A stretch of DNA of 57,329 bases from Bacteroidales bacterium (lineage in GTDB: Bacteria > Bacteroidota > Bacteroidia > Bacteroidales > UBA1402). Location of the stretch: NCBI GenBank assembly GCA_028709215.1, contig JAQVXI010000010.1, positions 1 through 57,329 of the forward strand, written 5' to 3'. This document shows positions 33,382 to 42,027 of the stretch, in pieces (position 1 is the first letter of the stretch; each line of letters starts with the position of its first letter). The position numbers and the translations under genes are program-made. The notes beneath the pieces were generated by a model. It was given only the letters and a program-made list of their open reading frames with translations. It was not told the origin of the DNA and made no database searches.

Positions 33382-35547
33382 ATGATCAGACCGATGCGTA
33401 TTGTATTCTGGATTGGAATGGGCCTGCTACTTGTAGCAGGCTTTATTCTTTTCGTCTATTTTGGAGCGTTTGGACACATTCCCGACGAAAAAGAACTCAA
33501 AAGCATGCAAACCGAGCAGGCAAGCTTGGTTTACTCCGAAGACGATGCAATCATCGGCAAGTATTTTGTTGAAAATCGCATCCGTGTACGATGGGAGGAG
33601 CTGCCCGAGCATTTGATACAAGCATTAATCGCAACCGAAGACAAACGTTTTTTGGATCACAGCGGCCTGGACTTTCGCAGTTATTTCCGTGTGTTCTTCC
33701 GAACCATCCTGTTGCGAGACAAAAGCGGCGGTGGAGGAAGCACGCTGACACAGCAGATCGTAAAAAATCTATACGGACGCAAGGAATATCGTTGGTTGGA
33801 AATGCCCATCAACAAAACCCGGGAAGCCATTATTGCTGCCCGAATGGAAACCATCTACAGCAAAGAGGAATTGCTTCAACTCTACCTCAACACCGTCCCT
33901 TTTGGAGAAGATATTTACGGTGTCGAGACGGCTGCGCTCCGATTTTTCAATAAGCCCACCCGAAAATTAAGCATCGATGAATCGGCGGTATTGGTCGGGA
34001 TGCTCAAAGCCAACACCTATTTCAATCCCAGAATGCATCCGCAACGTTCCATCGAGCGACGCAACCGGGTACTGGATCTGATGGCCAACGAATCGTATAT
34101 CAGCCAAGAAAAAGCCGAACAATTAAAACAACGCCCCCTGGGTTTGCAATACGAAAACCCCGAACAGGAACAGCAAGCCGGTTATTTTGTGTATCAGGTG
34201 CGCAAAGAGGCAGAAACGCTTCTTAAGAAAAAATATCCGGATGTCGATTTGGAACGCGATGGCTTACGCATCCATACCACACTCAACTACAAACTGCATT
34301 TGACCGTTGTGGACGCTGCCCGCAAACACATGCAAAAAATGCAGGGTTTATTGGATCAAGAGCTGAAACAGTCAAAAGGCTTCGAACGGTTCAAAAAAGA
34401 GCATCCCGAGACTCATCCCGACCAACTACGACAGGCATGGGCGGATCACAAAGCGCTGCAAGCCGCCGTACTGATTACAAATCCCAATACGGGAGCCATT
34501 TTGAGCTGGCAGGGTGGAAACGACTTCAAGCAGTTCCCATACGACCTGGTGCGGGCAAAAACCCAGGCGGCATCGGCATTCAAACCTTTTTTGTATGCGA
34601 CTGCACTCGAATCGGGATTTACACCGTGTGATTACCTGGAAAATAAAGAGACCATTTACGAAGACTACGACGATTGGGCACCCAGAAACTTTGATGGTCG
34701 CAGCACACCGGACAGCTTGGTTTCGCTCTGGGCTGCACTGTCTCAGTCCCTCAACCTGCCCAGCATCGATCTGTATTTCAAACTGGATAAAAGCGACCTC
34801 AAACACAGCTTAAAACAATTCGGTTTCCCCTATGCCCTATACGATAACCCTTCCATTGCACTGGGTGCGATAGAGGTTTCGTTGTACGAAATGGTCCGAG
34901 CCTACGGTGTTTTCGCAACGCTGGGTCAACGCATCGAGCCCTATATGATTGAAAAGATCACCGATTCGGACGCTAACGTCTTGTATCAACACAACGTTGA
35001 AACCGAATGGACCGATATCTCTGCCGAAACCTGTGCACAAATGACCGCCTTGCTACAAGGCGTCATACAGCGGGGCACGGGCACACGGATCCGAAACACC
35101 TACCACATACAGTCCGATCTGGCCGGCAAAACCGGTACCGCATCCGACTATTCCAACGCCTGGTTTATGGCCTATACCCCCAACCTGGTACTGGGCGTCT
35201 GGTCGGGTGCGCGCACGCAAGACGTACGCTTTCGCTCCGCGCACGGGACCGGATCCTCCTTAGCCTTACCCGTTCTGGGTGACGTACTGGCATCCATCGA
35301 AAAGAGCACAACGATGCGACAGAAATACCTCCGTCCATTTCAACTGTCCGAAGATTATTATACTTTTGCAGACTGTCCCGTGTATCAACTACGGGATGAT
35401 CGCTCCTTCTTTGAACGCTTGTTCCAACCAAATCCGGCGGACAAACAGCCCGAAACGGCCCAACCGGAACCCAAACAAGAGACAGAGGCTCCCCCCAAAG
35501 AAGAAAGTCGCATCAAACGATTGCTCAAAGACCTGTTTAGACGCTGA
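33382..35547 (+). CDS. Class A penicillin-binding protein (PBP1A-like)
   Basis: A bifunctional peptidoglycan synthase anchored in the inner membrane by one N-terminal helix (VFWIGMGLLLVAGFILFVYFGAF). The GT51 transglycosylase domain has its catalytic Glu in ATEDKRFLDHSG, plus GGGSTLTQQIVKNLY and the QLYLNTVPFGEDIYGVE motif. The transpeptidase domain contains S398-x-x-K401, S456-x-N458 and K583-T-G, so all three penicilloyl-serine motifs are intact. The last 45 residues form a Pro/Glu/Lys-rich cytoplasm-unlike tail. It sits 7 bases after the fusion gene and shares a stop-start TGATG with the M23 peptidase gene. Confidence 0.93.
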   Translation: MIRPMRIVFWIGMGLLLVAGFILFVYFGAFGHIPDEKELKSMQTEQASLVYSEDDAIIGKYFVENRIRVRWEELPEHLIQALIATEDKRFLDHSGLDFRSYFRVFFRTILLRDKSGGGGSTLTQQIVKNLYGRKEYRWLEMPINKTREAIIAARMETIYSKEELLQLYLNTVPFGEDIYGVETAALRFFNKPTRKLSIDESAVLVGMLKANTYFNPRMHPQRSIERRNRVLDLMANESYISQEKAEQLKQRPLGLQYENPEQEQQAGYFVYQVRKEAETLLKKKYPDVDLERDGLRIHTTLNYKLHLTVVDAARKHMQKMQGLLDQELKQSKGFERFKKEHPETHPDQLRQAWADHKALQAAVLITNPNTGAILSWQGGNDFKQFPYDLVRAKTQAASAFKPFLYATALESGFTPCDYLENKETIYEDYDDWAPRNFDGRSTPDSLVSLWAALSQSLNLPSIDLYFKLDKSDLKHSLKQFGFPYALYDNPSIALGAIEVSLYEMVRAYGVFATLGQRIEPYMIEKITDSDANVLYQHNVETEWTDISAETCAQMTALLQGVIQRGTGTRIRNTYHIQSDLAGKTGTASDYSNAWFMAYTPNLVLGVWSGARTQDVRFRSAHGTGSSLALPVLGDVLASIEKSTTMRQKYLRPFQLSEDYYTFADCPVYQLRDDRSFFERLFQPNPADKQPETAQPEPKQETEAPPKEESRIKRLLKDLFRR

Positions 35548-36779
35548 TGAAACACGTTCGAATTCTTTCCGCCCTATTATTGACCGTAGCGACATTTTTG
35601 CTGATTGGATTGTGCTATCAATGCGGTCACACCCAAAAACCGATCGCACTGCCCGAAGTAGAAGATTACGAACAATTTCTGGGTTTGCGCATCGATACCC
35701 TGGTTCGTGAGGAAGGCGTTTTGCAAAACGGTTGGACCTTATCCAACCTCTTACAGCAGTATGATGTCAGTCCGGCTACAACACACGGTCTTATCCAAGC
35801 ATGCGACACGGTATTCAATCTGAAACAGCTTCGATCCGGACAAAGCTACTATGCCTTTCTGACCCCAGACAGCCTGTCAACCATGCGCTACCTGATCTAT
35901 CAGCAAACCGCCACCGACTTTGTCATCTTTGACATCCACGACAGTTTGTCGGTCTACAAACGCCATAAGCCCGTACACAAGCAAGAACGCAACGCATCCG
36001 GCATCATACAGCAATCCCTGTGGCACAACGTAAACAAGAACGGATTTCACCCGGAGCTTACCTACCATATTTCGGACTTATTTGCCTGGCAAGTAGACTT
36101 CTTTGCCATTCAAGAAGGCGATCGATATCAAATTATTTATGAAGAATTGGTCGTCGACGACAGCATTACCGTAGGCATCGGTACCATCAAAGGAGCCGCC
36201 TTCCGACACAATGGAAAAACGTTTTACGCCATTCCGTTTATCCAGGACAGTACGCTCAATTACTACGATGAAAACGGCAACAATCTTCGAAAAGCCTTTC
36301 TAAAAGCACCCCTAAAATATGCACGCATAAGCTCCCGATTCAGCCACGGACGCATGCATCCCATTCTGCGCATCCGACGTCCGCACCACGGAGTGGATTA
36401 TGCTGCACCCTCCGGAACGCCGGTCGTCAGCATCGGCCAAGGACGTGTCGTTGCAAAAGGCTACGAACGCGGGGGTGGCAATTACATCAAGATCAAGCAC
36501 AATCAAGCCTACGTAAGCACTTACATGCATTTGTCCCGATTTGCCGCAGGCATTCATCCGGGCGCACAGGTAGAGCAAGGGCAACGCATCGGATATGTTG
36601 GATCGACCGGCCTATCGACCGGCCCGCACCTGGACTTCCGAATTCATCAAAACGGAAAACCGGTGGATCCACTCAAATTGGTTTCACCACCGGTTGATGC
36701 ATTAAAACCGGAATACCGGGACAGTTTTGAAGTCGTCAAATCCAACGTAATGAAACGCCTTCAGTCGACCGCCATTTAA
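35547..36779 (+). CDS. M23 family peptidoglycan DD-endopeptidase-like protein
   Basis: A 410-residue envelope protein. An N-terminal lipoprotein-like hydrophobic segment ending near Cys23/Cys26, an OapA/LysM-like region (about 45-110), and a C-terminal LytM/M23 domain make up the architecture. The first zinc motif is present (H280-x3-D284 in HHGVDYAAPSG). The second motif reads GPH361-L-D363 instead of the usual HLH, so the third ligand or general base is changed. This could weaken or abolish catalysis, as in EnvC-like activators, or be a lineage variant. Co-transcription with a class A PBP supports a cell-wall role. Its stop overlaps the cupin gene's stop by four bases. Confidence 0.85.
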   Translation: MKHVRILSALLLTVATFLLIGLCYQCGHTQKPIALPEVEDYEQFLGLRIDTLVREEGVLQNGWTLSNLLQQYDVSPATTHGLIQACDTVFNLKQLRSGQSYYAFLTPDSLSTMRYLIYQQTATDFVIFDIHDSLSVYKRHKPVHKQERNASGIIQQSLWHNVNKNGFHPELTYHISDLFAWQVDFFAIQEGDRYQIIYEELVVDDSITVGIGTIKGAAFRHNGKTFYAIPFIQDSTLNYYDENGNNLRKAFLKAPLKYARISSRFSHGRMHPILRIRRPHHGVDYAAPSGTPVVSIGQGRVVAKGYERGGGNYIKIKHNQAYVSTYMHLSRFAAGIHPGAQVEQGQRIGYVGSTGLSTGPHLDFRIHQNGKPVDPLKLVSPPVDALKPEYRDSFEVVKSNVMKRLQSTAI

Positions 36780-37114
36780 ACCATTTTGGCTTTCATTTCC
36801 GGTCTCGGAGCCTTCACCACAAGAATGCGCGTAAGCGCATCGCTGTTGTTGGATAAACAGTGAACAATACCCTTGGGGCTCTCGACCAAATGATCGGCAC
36901 CAACATCAATGGTTTCTTCTCCAACCTGTACCGCACAAACCCCCTCCAAAATATAAAAGAAAACATCTACGGGCGTGATGTGTGGCTTAAGAGACTGCCC
37001 GGGATGCAACGTCATGTGCATTACCTGAGCCGACGGTTGGTCATACATACGACGTACATCCACTTTATGCGGTGTGTCAGCGATTTCTTGTTTGTCTACA
37101 GAATGAATGATCAT
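36776..37114 (-). CDS. Single-domain cupin protein
   Basis: A 112-residue conserved beta-barrel cupin. Motif 1 is near LKPHITPVDVFFYILEG (His and Glu-like metal ligands) and motif 2 near HLVESPKGIVHCLSNNSD. A metal-bound small-molecule or redox role is possible, but the ligand is unknown. It starts 12 bases after the ric gene and is therefore probably in the same transcript, so it may be a partner of the nitrosative-stress response. No promoter is visible between the two. Confidence 0.8.
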   Translation of the reverse strand: MIIHSVDKQEIADTPHKVDVRRMYDQPSAQVMHMTLHPGQSLKPHITPVDVFFYILEGVCAVQVGEETIDVGADHLVESPKGIVHCLSNNSDALTRILVVKAPRPEMKAKMV

Positions 37115-37126
37115 AGTACCGTATTT

Positions 37127-37834
37127 TTAATGTGAATTTGCTAATTGAACTGATTTTGGGAACAAGATATTATTTTCCAAATGCACGTGCACGTGAAGAT
37201 CGTCTTCAAACGCTTCCAACAGTTTAAAACAAACACGATATGTATTGCACGCATCGTCGGGAAGTGTATATCCGTGTGTAATGCGGTTGATTTGATCCAT
37301 GGCGCCTCCGGCAAATTCATGTTCACCATCCATCCGATTGATCTCCGAAACAACCACGGCTGCAGCGTTTGCATCAAAGCCTTTCAATAGTTGTTTTACT
37401 GCCGGAAACAAGACCTCCTCTTCGTTGCGCAAATGCTGACGCAACTCCTTGTCAATATCGCAAAATAAGTCTGCCACCTCCAACAACTCGGGGTGATTCT
37501 GACCGTGGACCTCAGCGATCTTCTGCGTATAGACAAGCAAATCCGGCAGTTGTTTCAACACAAACTTATGATGATTCTGTACGATATAATCGGCCAAAAA
37601 GTCCAGATCCCATTCCTTAAAATTCACAGAATGTCCGGGTTCGGTCAACGTGAGTGCTTCCAACCGAGCAATAAACGGCAATACATCTACCTGCACTTCC
37701 GCACATGCCTCGTTCAAAGATTTCTTACCACCACAACAGAAATCGATCCCAGCCTCTTTAAACAAGGAGGCTGACCGAAAATCTTCCGCCACGATTTCAC
37801 CAATTGATTTTTCTTTCCATGCTGTTGCATTCAT
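37127..37834 (-). CDS. ric: Iron-sulfur cluster repair di-iron protein (Ric/YtfE/ScdA)
   Basis: A 235-residue cytoplasmic protein that repairs nitric-oxide- or oxidant-damaged iron-sulfur clusters and may handle NO. The N-terminal ScdA_N domain carries the CCGG motif (Cys33-Cys34). The hemerythrin-like four-helix domain (about 80-225) has the His/Glu iron ligands in YIVQNHHKFV, HGQNHPELLEV, HLRNEEEVLFP, MDGEHEFAG and HVHVHLENNILFP. It is divergent from an Rrf2 regulator across a shared 115-base region that holds an inverted repeat. The symbol follows E. coli usage for the family. Confidence 0.9.
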   Translation of the reverse strand: MNATAWKEKSIGEIVAEDFRSASLFKEAGIDFCCGGKKSLNEACAEVQVDVLPFIARLEALTLTEPGHSVNFKEWDLDFLADYIVQNHHKFVLKQLPDLLVYTQKIAEVHGQNHPELLEVADLFCDIDKELRQHLRNEEEVLFPAVKQLLKGFDANAAAVVVSEINRMDGEHEFAGGAMDQINRITHGYTLPDDACNTYRVCFKLLEAFEDDLHVHVHLENNILFPKSVQLANSH

Positions 37835-37859
37835 ACGATCTGATTTTTGAGTTACGGAA

Positions 37860-37889
37860 CAAAGATAGCAAACTTTTATAAAAGGACAA
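37860..37889 (-). promoter_or_regulatory. Promoter of the ric-cupin operon
   Basis: On the minus strand, TTG at 37889-37887 is followed by a 19-base spacer and TATCTTTG at 37867-37860. The TTG box lies within the inverted repeat 37877-37904. Confidence 0.65.
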
Positions 37890-37904
37890 TGGGGTCTTTT
37901 TATA
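37877..37904. promoter_or_regulatory. Inverted repeat, candidate operator between ric and rrf2
   Basis: Arms TATAAAAGGAC and GTCTTTTTATA are inverted repeats at 10 of 11 positions, separated by 6 bases. They are centred between the two divergent promoters. The repeat covers the ric -33 box and sits about 17-44 bases upstream of the rrf2 -7 element, so one bound dimer could control both directions. It does not look like a terminator because no gene enters it. Confidence 0.6.
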
Positions 37905-37920
37905 TTTATGCTTTTTTGAC

Positions 37921-37928
37921 TATCTTTG
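37921..37928 (+). promoter_or_regulatory. -7 element of the rrf2 operon
   Basis: TATCTTTG, identical to the ric -7 box, lies 22 bases before the rrf2 ATG at 37950. No TTG is found at the normal distance, which suggests dependence on an activator or a weak promoter. Confidence 0.6.
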
Positions 37929-37949
37929 TCTCATACAACGAGTCGCACT

Positions 37950-38384
37950 ATGTTTAACAAAGAAACCGAATACGCCTTACGGAGCTTGGTCTATATCCAG
38001 CACCAAAACGATCGAAACATTCGTCCCGGCATCGAGGAAATCGCCAAAGAAATCGAAGCACCACATGCATTCACGGCCAAAATTCTCCAACGCCTGGTGC
38101 GCTTGGGTTTTGTCCAGTCGGCCAAAGGCAGAGGAGGCGGCTTTTTCTTTGATCCAAACAAACCGGTCGTCACGCTACACGACCTCATTCAATCCACAGA
38201 AGGAACACGTACCTACGAAGGCTGCGGTTTCGGCTTAAAAACGTGTGACGACGCCCACCCCTGCCCGCTACACTTTCAGTATGCCCCCATCCGAGCTGCC
38301 CTGCAAAAACTCGTCCGGGAAGAGAGCATTCAAAGTCTGGCTCGAAATCCCCATTCCCACTTCAAAGCCGCTACCGAAAAATGA
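37950..38384 (+). CDS. Rrf2-family transcriptional regulator with iron-sulfur-type cysteines
   Basis: A 144-residue winged-helix regulator. The N-terminal MFNKETEYALRSLVYI and the recognition-helix region AFTAKILQRLVRLGFVQSAKGRGGGF are diagnostic for Rrf2/IscR/NsrR proteins. Three cysteines, Cys92, Cys99 and Cys105 (GCGFGLKTCDDAHPC), give C-x6-C-x5-C, the spacing class that binds a cluster in NsrR and IscR. It is therefore a candidate NO or redox sensor for the divergent ric promoter. The frame extension upstream to 37926 overlaps the -7 element and is rejected. It overlaps the next gene by 4 bases. Confidence 0.87.
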   Translation: MFNKETEYALRSLVYIQHQNDRNIRPGIEEIAKEIEAPHAFTAKILQRLVRLGFVQSAKGRGGGFFFDPNKPVVTLHDLIQSTEGTRTYEGCGFGLKTCDDAHPCPLHFQYAPIRAALQKLVREESIQSLARNPHSHFKAATEK

Positions 38385-39361
38385 TCTGGATACACAAGCT
38401 GAAACTACCGCTTTCTGTTGCTGCGTTTGTCTTTGCCATGCTAAGCATCGTACAACTGAAAATGGCCGATCGCCCCATGTTGGTCTTCGAACGCTTTTGG
38501 ACGGGAGCCGGCTGGTTGCAAATTCTGCTGACAGCTCTATACGGAGCCTTCGTTGCCTACCACATGCAAGACAGCAAACAGTCTGCTCGCTGGCGCAAAC
38601 ACATCTGGACCTTGTTTTCGGTCGTATTTTTTGGTCAACTCGCGCTCGGACTCCTCGGAGTCGAACAATTCTTAATGACCGGCAAGCTGCACCTACCCAT
38701 TCCCGTAATGATCCTGGCCGGCCCCATCTACCGCCTGGAGCTCTCCTTTATGACATTCCTCTTTCTTTCAACCATTGTACTTACCGGACCGGCCTGGTGC
38801 AGTCAACTCTGCTATTTTGGCGCAATGGATAGCCGTGCGGCCTCCGGAAAAAGAACACGGAAACCCTACCCCACGCGACCCGGGTTAAAAGCCGGTTTGA
38901 TGAGCATCGTTGTTGTAACAGCCATCGCACTTCGCTGGTTTCACCTACCCTTTGTCCTCAGCACGGCCGTTGCGATCGCCTTCGGATTGATCGGCATCGG
39001 AGTCATGCTCTTGGTTTCCAGAAAACAAAAACGAATGATTCACTGCACCCAATACTGCCCCATTGGAACCATTGTATCCCTGTTAAAACCCATCAATCCG
39101 TTTCGCATGTACATCGACCGCTCATGCGACCGTTGCATGCAATGCATCCCGCATTGTCCATACAACGCGCTTTCCGCAGCTCAAATCCTAAAAAACAAAC
39201 CGGGTTTCAACTGTACCTATTGTGGAGATTGCGTATCTGCCTGTCCACAAGAAGCCATCCGGTACCGTTTGTTTCGGCTTTCACCGTCACAGGCCCGGAT
39301 GGTCTATCTTTGGATAACTCTTTCGCTGCACGCCATTTTCCTGGCGTTGGCAAAAATCTGA
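38381..39361 (+). CDS. NosR/NapH-type 4Fe-4S membrane protein
   Basis: A 326-residue membrane protein with about six helices. Two Cys motifs flank transmembrane segments (GPAWCSQLCYFGAMD and CTQYCPIGTI), typical of NosR/NapH/CcoG-like proteins. Two classical 4Fe-4S motifs follow in a cytoplasmic ferredoxin domain (CDRCMQCIPHCP and CTYCGDCVSACP). Such proteins move electrons from the quinone or flavin pool to periplasmic or cytoplasmic partners. No nitrous-oxide or nitrate reductase gene is present here. Being in an operon with an Rrf2 regulator and opposite ric, I infer electron supply to NO detoxification or cluster repair. Confidence 0.88.
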   Translation: MIWIHKLKLPLSVAAFVFAMLSIVQLKMADRPMLVFERFWTGAGWLQILLTALYGAFVAYHMQDSKQSARWRKHIWTLFSVVFFGQLALGLLGVEQFLMTGKLHLPIPVMILAGPIYRLELSFMTFLFLSTIVLTGPAWCSQLCYFGAMDSRAASGKRTRKPYPTRPGLKAGLMSIVVVTAIALRWFHLPFVLSTAVAIAFGLIGIGVMLLVSRKQKRMIHCTQYCPIGTIVSLLKPINPFRMYIDRSCDRCMQCIPHCPYNALSAAQILKNKPGFNCTYCGDCVSACPQEAIRYRLFRLSPSQARMVYLWITLSLHAIFLALAKI

Positions 39362-41968
39362 TTAAGGCAGCAACAACTCTTTCTGACCGCTACCGATGCG
39401 GATGCCCCTGGCATTCTTATCCATGCGACGGCCATTCAAATCGTAGTAAACGGAATTCGTTATAATCGGATCCGATTCAATGCGATCGATGGACGATGGA
39501 ATGACATTGAGCAGGATGCTTGCATCGGTAAAGCCACTTCCCTCTTTCAAATAAACCGTAAACGGAGCAACACGAACCGGAGAACTGGCGTCCACCCGCT
39601 TCATAATGGGATTACCTTGATCCATAGCAAACACATAACTGCCTGTAGGCGCTGGTGTTTCGACATAGACAACGTTCATGCTTGACACCTGCAACTTCTT
39701 CGGAGTGACCACCGTCCCGGCACCGGAAAAAACAAAATTCCCGTTTCCTTTGAGCAATAGGGGTTGATTTGCAGGCATGAGATCGGTGAGAAGCTCGTTG
39801 CAAACCACTTCGTTCCCAACGACCTGCACCGAATAGACCGTCAATCCCTCCGGCTTATTTGATTCAAACGGAATCGAAACCAAACGATAATCCGATACAG
39901 CACATTCAAAGGTAGCCGACTGAGCCAATACGGCATTGGGGGCATAAAAATCGCCCTGATCCGCCTGCAAACGAATGTTCTGCGCATTGGTTCCTGCGAC
40001 CACGTTGGGTGCACTCATCGACAGATCCGAGGATACATAGTACAAACAATTCGGATTGGCAGCAAGATCGGCCCAATTACTGGTCGTCGGTATATCCGTC
40101 GCCTGTGTAAAATTTAAAGAAGTGTAAGCCGGATTTTCCAAACAATCCATCAGATTACTATCTCCCTCGCTGTACACTCCGGAAAACGCAAACTGTTTTT
40201 CATTTCCCAGGCGGAAATAAACGGCAGCAAAGTTGAATGTCAACACACTGCTCCAGTTTCCGTTACTCAAACCAATAATGCCCGTACATCCATCCGTCAG
40301 GGTATTTTTTGAAATATCCAACACCCATTCGGAAGGGCCATTCGATGGAAACTCAATGATTCCATAATTGTGAGACCTTGCCTGACCCTGATCGTTCACA
40401 TAATACAACGTCGTATTGGCAGACGTATAACTCATCGACGATTGTATGCTATTGATCTGAAACACCAATTGCGTATAGCGGTCATCCAATCGCAAATAAC
40501 CATTGGAAGCATCGCTAAACGAACTAATCAAACGTCGACTGTTGTCAAAGATTGCCGTTTTTCCGCTTAACTGATAACTCGTCCCAAAGGCCGCATTGGT
40601 ACGAATCTGGCTTTCGATGGGATTCGCATAAGCCGGTGAGCCGCTCATATACGAAACCGGACGCTCACGTTCTTTGATAAACACAAAAGTAACCACACTC
40701 GAAGCCGACACTTGCACCTGGGGTCTGCAGGATTCCTCAAACGTCAAACCTCTGAAACTTGCATTGACACTGCTGTTGGTCTGGATACGCCTTCCTGATT
40801 TTGTATAAAAAGGCAAATCGACGGTCAAACTATAGATCTCGTTAGAAGGGTTGATCACCATTACCACCACCGTATCTCCGGTCACCGATTCAAAAGCGGA
40901 ACCTTGAAGCACATTGGCATCGTCTTTAAACTGATGATCGATGCGTGTAGACCCTATGGTATACTTCGCATATTGAGCCATGATCGCACCCCGCTTTGTA
41001 ATGACACCGTTTTGGGTTCCAAACGTGCCATCCCCCATCATGCCATAATAACGTTTGGAAGCATAATGGATCCACGCATTCACGTTGGCCAGTAAGGCAT
41101 CGTTCATACTCTTGGCAAAACTAAACCCGTCAATGGACCAGTTAAAGCTGCGTTCGGTATTGGAGTCCGCATTCCAATTGATGAGAAACTCGGTCATCCA
41201 CAACTCTTTGCCACGCGTCTGAAATTTTTTAAATTCCGACTGCATCGCTCCATACTGATGCCCCCCGTAAATCTCGAAATTTTGCATCACATCCTCGTTC
41301 CACAACGCATTGGCATACGAATCCGGAAAACCAACGGTTTCCGGAGCAATCACCGGACAATGGATCAAATGCGCATAATCTCGTATAAAGGTAGCCATTT
41401 GAGTCGGTGTCCAGATACATCCGGCATACGATGTTTGCCAATCCGGCTCGTTCTGTATGGAAATCGCATCCAACTCGACTCCGTTGTTCCGAAGATACGT
41501 CACAAAATCGTTTAGGTAGTTTGCGTAATCTTCGTAATGTTCTTCTTTTAGATAACCAATGATGCGTCCGCCGTTTCCATCATCCACGTAACCCGCGATG
41601 TTGTTGTTGGTTTTCCATTCGGCCGGCATGGACCAGGGACTGGCAAAAAGGGTCAGACCCATGGATTTGGCCAACTTAGCCGTTGCCAACGACTGAGACC
41701 AACTGCCCTGACCAATGGGTAGATACATCCGCATAATATTGCAACCCACCGTACTCGACTTACCCCAAACCTGCTTGATTTCGGATTCAGACATGTGGTT
41801 GTAACCAAACTGTGGACTATTCACAAAACCACCGTAGCCGGTGATCCGCTGGTAACGCAGCTGATTATCGACACGCATGGTTGCGTACTCGATGGCTTGT
41901 GTTTGAAAAGGCAAAGCCAACACACTCAAACAAAGCAGTAAAACAAGGTGAAACGTACGATTCTTCAT
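39362..41968 (-). CDS. Secreted GH30-family glycoside hydrolase with sorting-like C-terminus
   Basis: An 868-residue secreted enzyme. A signal peptide precedes a GH30 (beta/alpha)8 barrel with acid/base Glu174 in SIQNEPDW and nucleophile Glu260 in WMTEFLI. The wider sequence (GYGGFVNSPQFGYN, SMPAEWKTN, YGGHQYG) resembles GH30 endo-xylanase/glucuronoxylanase-type members more than glucosylceramidases. A beta-sandwich follows to about residue 430, then an uncharacterised region. The C-terminal VYYDLNGRRMDKNARGIRIG is a short T9SS-like tail. It is the last gene of the operon, and its stop abuts that of the NapH-like gene. The substrate is inferred. Confidence 0.86.
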   Translation of the reverse strand: MKNRTFHLVLLLCLSVLALPFQTQAIEYATMRVDNQLRYQRITGYGGFVNSPQFGYNHMSESEIKQVWGKSSTVGCNIMRMYLPIGQGSWSQSLATAKLAKSMGLTLFASPWSMPAEWKTNNNIAGYVDDGNGGRIIGYLKEEHYEDYANYLNDFVTYLRNNGVELDAISIQNEPDWQTSYAGCIWTPTQMATFIRDYAHLIHCPVIAPETVGFPDSYANALWNEDVMQNFEIYGGHQYGAMQSEFKKFQTRGKELWMTEFLINWNADSNTERSFNWSIDGFSFAKSMNDALLANVNAWIHYASKRYYGMMGDGTFGTQNGVITKRGAIMAQYAKYTIGSTRIDHQFKDDANVLQGSAFESVTGDTVVVMVINPSNEIYSLTVDLPFYTKSGRRIQTNSSVNASFRGLTFEESCRPQVQVSASSVVTFVFIKERERPVSYMSGSPAYANPIESQIRTNAAFGTSYQLSGKTAIFDNSRRLISSFSDASNGYLRLDDRYTQLVFQINSIQSSMSYTSANTTLYYVNDQGQARSHNYGIIEFPSNGPSEWVLDISKNTLTDGCTGIIGLSNGNWSSVLTFNFAAVYFRLGNEKQFAFSGVYSEGDSNLMDCLENPAYTSLNFTQATDIPTTSNWADLAANPNCLYYVSSDLSMSAPNVVAGTNAQNIRLQADQGDFYAPNAVLAQSATFECAVSDYRLVSIPFESNKPEGLTVYSVQVVGNEVVCNELLTDLMPANQPLLLKGNGNFVFSGAGTVVTPKKLQVSSMNVVYVETPAPTGSYVFAMDQGNPIMKRVDASSPVRVAPFTVYLKEGSGFTDASILLNVIPSSIDRIESDPIITNSVYYDLNGRRMDKNARGIRIGSGQKELLLP

Positions 41969-42027
41969 GATTTAAACAATTACAAATTACTTAAGATTAT
42001 ACCAGTCGTGATGAAACATTTCTAAAT

